From Saccharothrix luteola (GTDB lineage: Bacteria; Actinomycetota; Actinomycetes; Mycobacteriales; Pseudonocardiaceae): 64,000 nt of DNA. The number at the start of each line of letters is the position of its first letter. The stretch's first letter is position 1. The translations under genes and the position numbers were made by a program. Shown here in pieces: positions 61,234 to 64,000 of the stretch. The notes beneath the pieces are model-generated. The model saw only the letters and a program-made list of their open reading frames with translations, made no database searches and was not told the origin of the DNA. The stretch spans positions 62,001 to 126,000 of the forward strand of contig NZ_JAJHUO010000029.1 in NCBI RefSeq assembly GCF_020859565.1, given 5' to 3'.

Positions 61234-62121
61234 GTGCGTTGCGCGCAGTGCGGCGCCGAGCTGGCGCAACCGGCCCGAGGCCGACCCCGGCGGTACTGCG
61301 GCAGGGCCTGCCAGGCACGGGCATACCGTGCGCGCAAGGACGGCGCACGCACCCAGCGGTCCTTTGTGGACAAAGCGGGTAGCGTGCCGCTCGACCGCGT
61401 GCCGCTCGACCGCGACCTGGTGGTCCGCACCGCCATCCGACTCGCCGACGCCGATGGGCTCGCCACCGTCTCCATGCGACTCGTCGCCGCCCGGCTCGGC
61501 ACCTCCACGATGTCGTTGTACCAACACGTGTCCAGCAAGGACGACCTCGTCACGGCCATGGTCGACACCGTCCTCGCCGAACACCGCCCACCCCCGCCGC
61601 ACGCGACCGGCTGGCGCGCCCTGCTCGAGCACGAGGCCCGCGAGGAATGGGCGCTCTACCAACGACACCCGTGGTCGCTGACCGCCCTCGCCACCAGCCG
61701 CCCGCCACTGGGCCGCGCGCTCCTGGAGACGGTGGACCGGTTCCTCTCCGCCCTCGCCCTCGACCACCGCACCGCGCTCCCGGTGTACCTGCTGGTGAGC
61801 GGGTACGTGCAGGGCACGGCCCTGATGGCGGTGGCCGAGTTCGAAGCGACCCGCGACACCGGCGTCAGCTCGCACAGCTGGTGGCACGCCCGGCTCGGCC
61901 GCCTCGGGGGCGTGGTCGGTTCCAACCGCTACCCCTGGCTCACCGAACTGGCCGCCGCCGACCCACCGACCACCGCCGACCTCGACGGCTGGTTCGACTT
62001 CGGCCTGCACCGCGTCCTGGACGGCATCGCCTCCTTCCTCGAACCCGATGAACCCGGCGAACCCGTCAGCGCCCACAACACCGACGAACCCGGCTCAAGC
62101 ACGCCCGATCGCCGAGGTTGA
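61234..62121 (+). CDS. TetR-family regulator with N-terminal zinc-ribbon
   Basis: A 295-aa protein. Residues 3-30 hold Cys pairs (CAQC and CGRAC) of a zinc-binding unit with RPRRYCGRACQARAYRARK, like the small zinc motifs found in front of some actinobacterial TetR proteins. The TetR HTH is LATVSMRLVAARLGTSTMSLYQHV with a TetR C-terminal ligand domain. GTG at 61234 is chosen because AAGGAGG lies 6 bases before it; the GTG at 61213 lacks a site. Its end overlaps the convergent LacI gene by 27 bases. Confidence 0.9.
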   Translation: MRCAQCGAELAQPARGRPRRYCGRACQARAYRARKDGARTQRSFVDKAGSVPLDRVPLDRDLVVRTAIRLADADGLATVSMRLVAARLGTSTMSLYQHVSSKDDLVTAMVDTVLAEHRPPPPHATGWRALLEHEAREEWALYQRHPWSLTALATSRPPLGRALLETVDRFLSALALDHRTALPVYLLVSGYVQGTALMAVAEFEATRDTGVSSHSWWHARLGRLGGVVGSNRYPWLTELAAADPPTTADLDGWFDFGLHRVLDGIASFLEPDEPGEPVSAHNTDEPGSSTPDRRG

Positions 62122-63120
62122 CTCACGCACGACGAGCCGGCACGGCTGCCGGACCACCCCCGACGGCCGACGCCCGTCCAACGCGTCGAACAGGTACCGC
62201 GCCGCCGTCGTGCCCAACCGCTCCAGGTCCAGGTCCACGGTCGTCAACGGCGGCCGGCAGTCGGCGGCGAAGTCCTCCCAGTTGTCGTAGCCGACGATCG
62301 CCACGTCCTCCGGTATCCGCTTCCCCAAGCGGGACAACGTGTCCGCGACACCCGTCGCGATCTGGTCGTTGCCGCAGAACACCGCGTCCACCTCGGGATC
62401 GGTGGCCAGCAGGACCCCCGCCGCGTGCCGTCCCCAGCGCTGCGACCACTCGCCGTACAGCGGCGCGCCGCCCGCCGGCGCCAACCCGTGCTCGCCGAGC
62501 ACCCGGTGCAACGCGGTCACGCGGTCACGGGCCGCACGATACGTCTGCGGGCCGGTGATGTGACCGATCCGCTTGCGCTGCAACGACACCAGGTGCTCCA
62601 CCGCCAACCGCGCGCCACCCTCGTCGTCGGCGATCACCGACAGGTCGTCCGGGTCGCTGGACTCGCAGTACACGTACACGACCGGCACCGGGATGTCGCG
62701 GGTCAGCGACGGCCGGATGTCGTTGTCGTCGCCCAGGATGATGAACCCGTCGACCTGCCTGGCCAGCAACGTGCTGATGTAGTGCCGGCGCCGGATCGCG
62801 TCACCGCGCGCGTCGCACAGCAGCACCGACATCTGCTCGTTGGCCAACGCGTTCTCCACCCCCAGCAGGATCGGGATGGCGAACCGGCCGCCGAGCTCGT
62901 CGGTGAGCAGGCCGATCGTGCGCGTCCGCCCCGAGATCAACCCGCGAGCCAGCGCGTTGGGCTGGAACGACAACTCGGCGGCGGCACGCAGCACGCGTTC
63001 GCGGGTGGCGGGCGCGACCTCGTCCCTGGCGTTGATGGCCTTGGACGCGGTGGAGATCGAGACGCCGGCCAGCCGCGCCACGTCGCTGAGGGTCACCGCA
63101 TCGGACCGCCGTCTGCCCAT
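62095..63120 (-). CDS. LacI-family transcriptional repressor
   Basis: A 341-aa LacI-type regulator with HTH VTLSDVARLAGVSISTASKAIN and a periplasmic-binding-protein-like sugar-sensing domain (IGLLTDELGGRFAIPILLGVE, VDAVFCGNDQIATGVADTL). ATG at 63120. It is divergent from a GH127 gene, so it probably senses an arabinose-type sugar and represses that gene. Two dyads lie in the shared promoter. Confidence 0.93.
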   Translation of the reverse strand: MGRRRSDAVTLSDVARLAGVSISTASKAINARDEVAPATRERVLRAAAELSFQPNALARGLISGRTRTIGLLTDELGGRFAIPILLGVENALANEQMSVLLCDARGDAIRRRHYISTLLARQVDGFIILGDDNDIRPSLTRDIPVPVVYVYCESSDPDDLSVIADDEGGARLAVEHLVSLQRKRIGHITGPQTYRAARDRVTALHRVLGEHGLAPAGGAPLYGEWSQRWGRHAAGVLLATDPEVDAVFCGNDQIATGVADTLSRLGKRIPEDVAIVGYDNWEDFAADCRPPLTTVDLDLERLGTTAARYLFDALDGRRPSGVVRQPCRLVVRESTSAIGRA

Positions 63121-63127
63121 CGAAAGC

Positions 63128-63138
63128 CTTTCGAAAAG
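63128..63138. promoter_or_regulatory. Candidate LacI operator, site 1
   Basis: CTTTCGAAAAG, a dyad around TTCGAA, 8 bases upstream of the lacI start. Confidence 0.6.
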
Positions 63139-63227
63139 TTTGTCGAACGCCGAATCGATTGTAGGCGCTCTTCACGACCGTGAACCGCCATCGTGGACGA
63201 CATTCCCGAGCCGCCACAAGGACGATT

Positions 63228-63245
63228 GCCGAAAAGGTTTTCGGC
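63228..63245. promoter_or_regulatory. Candidate LacI operator, site 2
   Basis: GCCGAAAAGGTTTTCGGC, arms GCCGAAAA/TTTTCGGC, 44 bases before the GH127 start. It shares the CGAAAA core with site 1. Confidence 0.7.
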
Positions 63246-63288
63246 TGCCAGAGTGCTGGACGGGCACACGAACCGCGGGAGGTTGGGA

Positions 63289-64000
63289 TGACAGTGACGT
63301 CGCCGGACACCACTGCCGTCGGGGGACGTCCCGTCGTGCCGTCGCGGGGGAAGCTGCGCCCGCTCGGCCAGGACGAGGTCCGGATCACCGGCGGTTTCTG
63401 GCGCGCCCGCCAGGACGTCAACGCCACCGCCACCATCCCGCACGCCCGGTCGTGGATGGACCGGCTCGGCTGGACCGGCAACTTCGCCGGCCCCGACGCG
63501 ACCCCCGCCACCCGCCGCGGCCGGGAGTTCACCGACTCCGAGGTCTACAAGCTGCTGGAGGCGATGTCCTGGGAGGTCGGCCGCACGGGTGCGCCCGGAG
63601 CCCTCGACGCGCAGATCACCGAGCTGACCGGCGTGATCGCGGCGGCCCAGGCGGCGGACGGCTACCTGCACACCGCGTTCGGCCGCCCGGGTCAACCCGC
63701 CCGGTACAGCGACATGCTGTGGGGCCACGAGCTCTACTGCACCGGGCACCTGCTGCAAGCCGCCGTCGCCCGGGCCCGCACCCGCGGCGGTGACGCCGAC
63801 CCGCTCCTGGCCGTGGCCCGCCGCGCCGCCGACCACGTCTGCGAGGCGTTCGGACCCGACGGCACGCCCGGCGTCTGCGGCCACCCGGAGGTCGAGCTCG
63901 GACTCGTGGAGCTGGCCCGCCTCACCGGCGAGCAGCGCTACCTGGACCAAGCCGCCCTGTTCGTCGAACGCCGCGGCCACCGGACGTTGCCGCGCCACCA
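63289..64000 (+). CDS. GH127 beta-L-arabinofuranosidase (partial, runs off window)
   Basis: The first 237 codons of a GH127 (DUF1680) family protein. It begins MTVTSPDTTAVGG and has LGQDEVRITGGFWRARQDVN, GREFTDSEVYKLLEAMSWE and ADGYLHTAFGR, then DMLWGHELYCTGHLLQAAVA, the typical N-terminal (alpha/alpha)6 blocks. ATG at 63289 follows GGGAGG. The 3' part, with the expected catalytic Cys and zinc ligands, lies outside the window. Divergent from the LacI gene, which likely controls it. Confidence 0.9.

Overview
The window is very GC-rich, with strong G/C bias at third codon positions, GTG starts and tightly packed, often translationally coupled genes. Gene content (ESX-type secretion with EccB/C/D/E and a mycosin, an F420-type oxidoreductase, XRE/DUF397 pairs, CmtR, AfsR/SARP-like regulators) points to an actinomycete. 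The mix looks like Pseudonocardiales of the Saccharothrix/Actinosynnema/Lentzea kind, but that is an inference from gene style. No rRNA, tRNA, CRISPR array, integrase or transposase was seen.

Region 1 (0-15.5 kb) is housekeeping and accessory. A four-gene leftward operon (alpha/beta hydrolase, NACHT NTPase with membrane segments, HAD phosphatase, F420-type oxidoreductase) is followed by a MEDS-histidine-kinase-like regulator, a GNAT and an SRPBCC protein, an SDR, a Ppx/GppA phosphatase, a STAS protein and small membrane proteins. Next come a secreted subtilisin and a secreted GH6 cellulase that has an exact CebR-type operator in front of it.

Region 2 (15.6-39.1 kb) is a complete type VII secretion locus: mycosin, two WXG100 proteins, a three-ATPase EccC, a small YxxxD protein, a WXG/PPE-like Gly-Pro-rich protein, EccB, EccD and a membrane-anchored kinase-like protein that lacks the catalytic Asp. 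It continues into a MoxR/DUF58/transglutaminase-like operon whose transglutaminase has lost its Cys and His, plus an FN3 secreted protein. It ends with a two-component pair and a rightward operon that couples a SARP-like regulator, EccE, a LuxR-type regulator and an orphan response regulator.

Region 3 (39.1-48.5 kb) has a lipoprotein, a three-gene D-amino-acid-type catabolic operon with its DauR-like regulator, and then a candidate signalling or defence island. The island consists of a SEFIR/TIR-like-TPR protein converging with an XRE(DUF5753)-DUF397-NB-ARC/TPR set. Base composition falls visibly around the XRE gene. The NB-ARC protein shares a short N-terminal tag with the NACHT protein of region 1.

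Region 4 (48.5-64 kb) has a CDF metal exporter under a CmtR with all metal-binding Cys residues, a DivIVA-like coiled-coil protein and a glycogen-debranching-type hydrolase preceded by a glycosyltransferase remnant. An orphan histidine kinase coupled to a 59-aa lipoprotein follows, then a CsoR-CopZ-(His-rich secreted protein)-CopA copper operon ending in a strong hairpin and a five-unit 22-bp tandem repeat. The window closes with a GNAT protein, a zinc-finger-TetR fusion and a LacI regulator divergent from a GH127 gene that runs off the edge.
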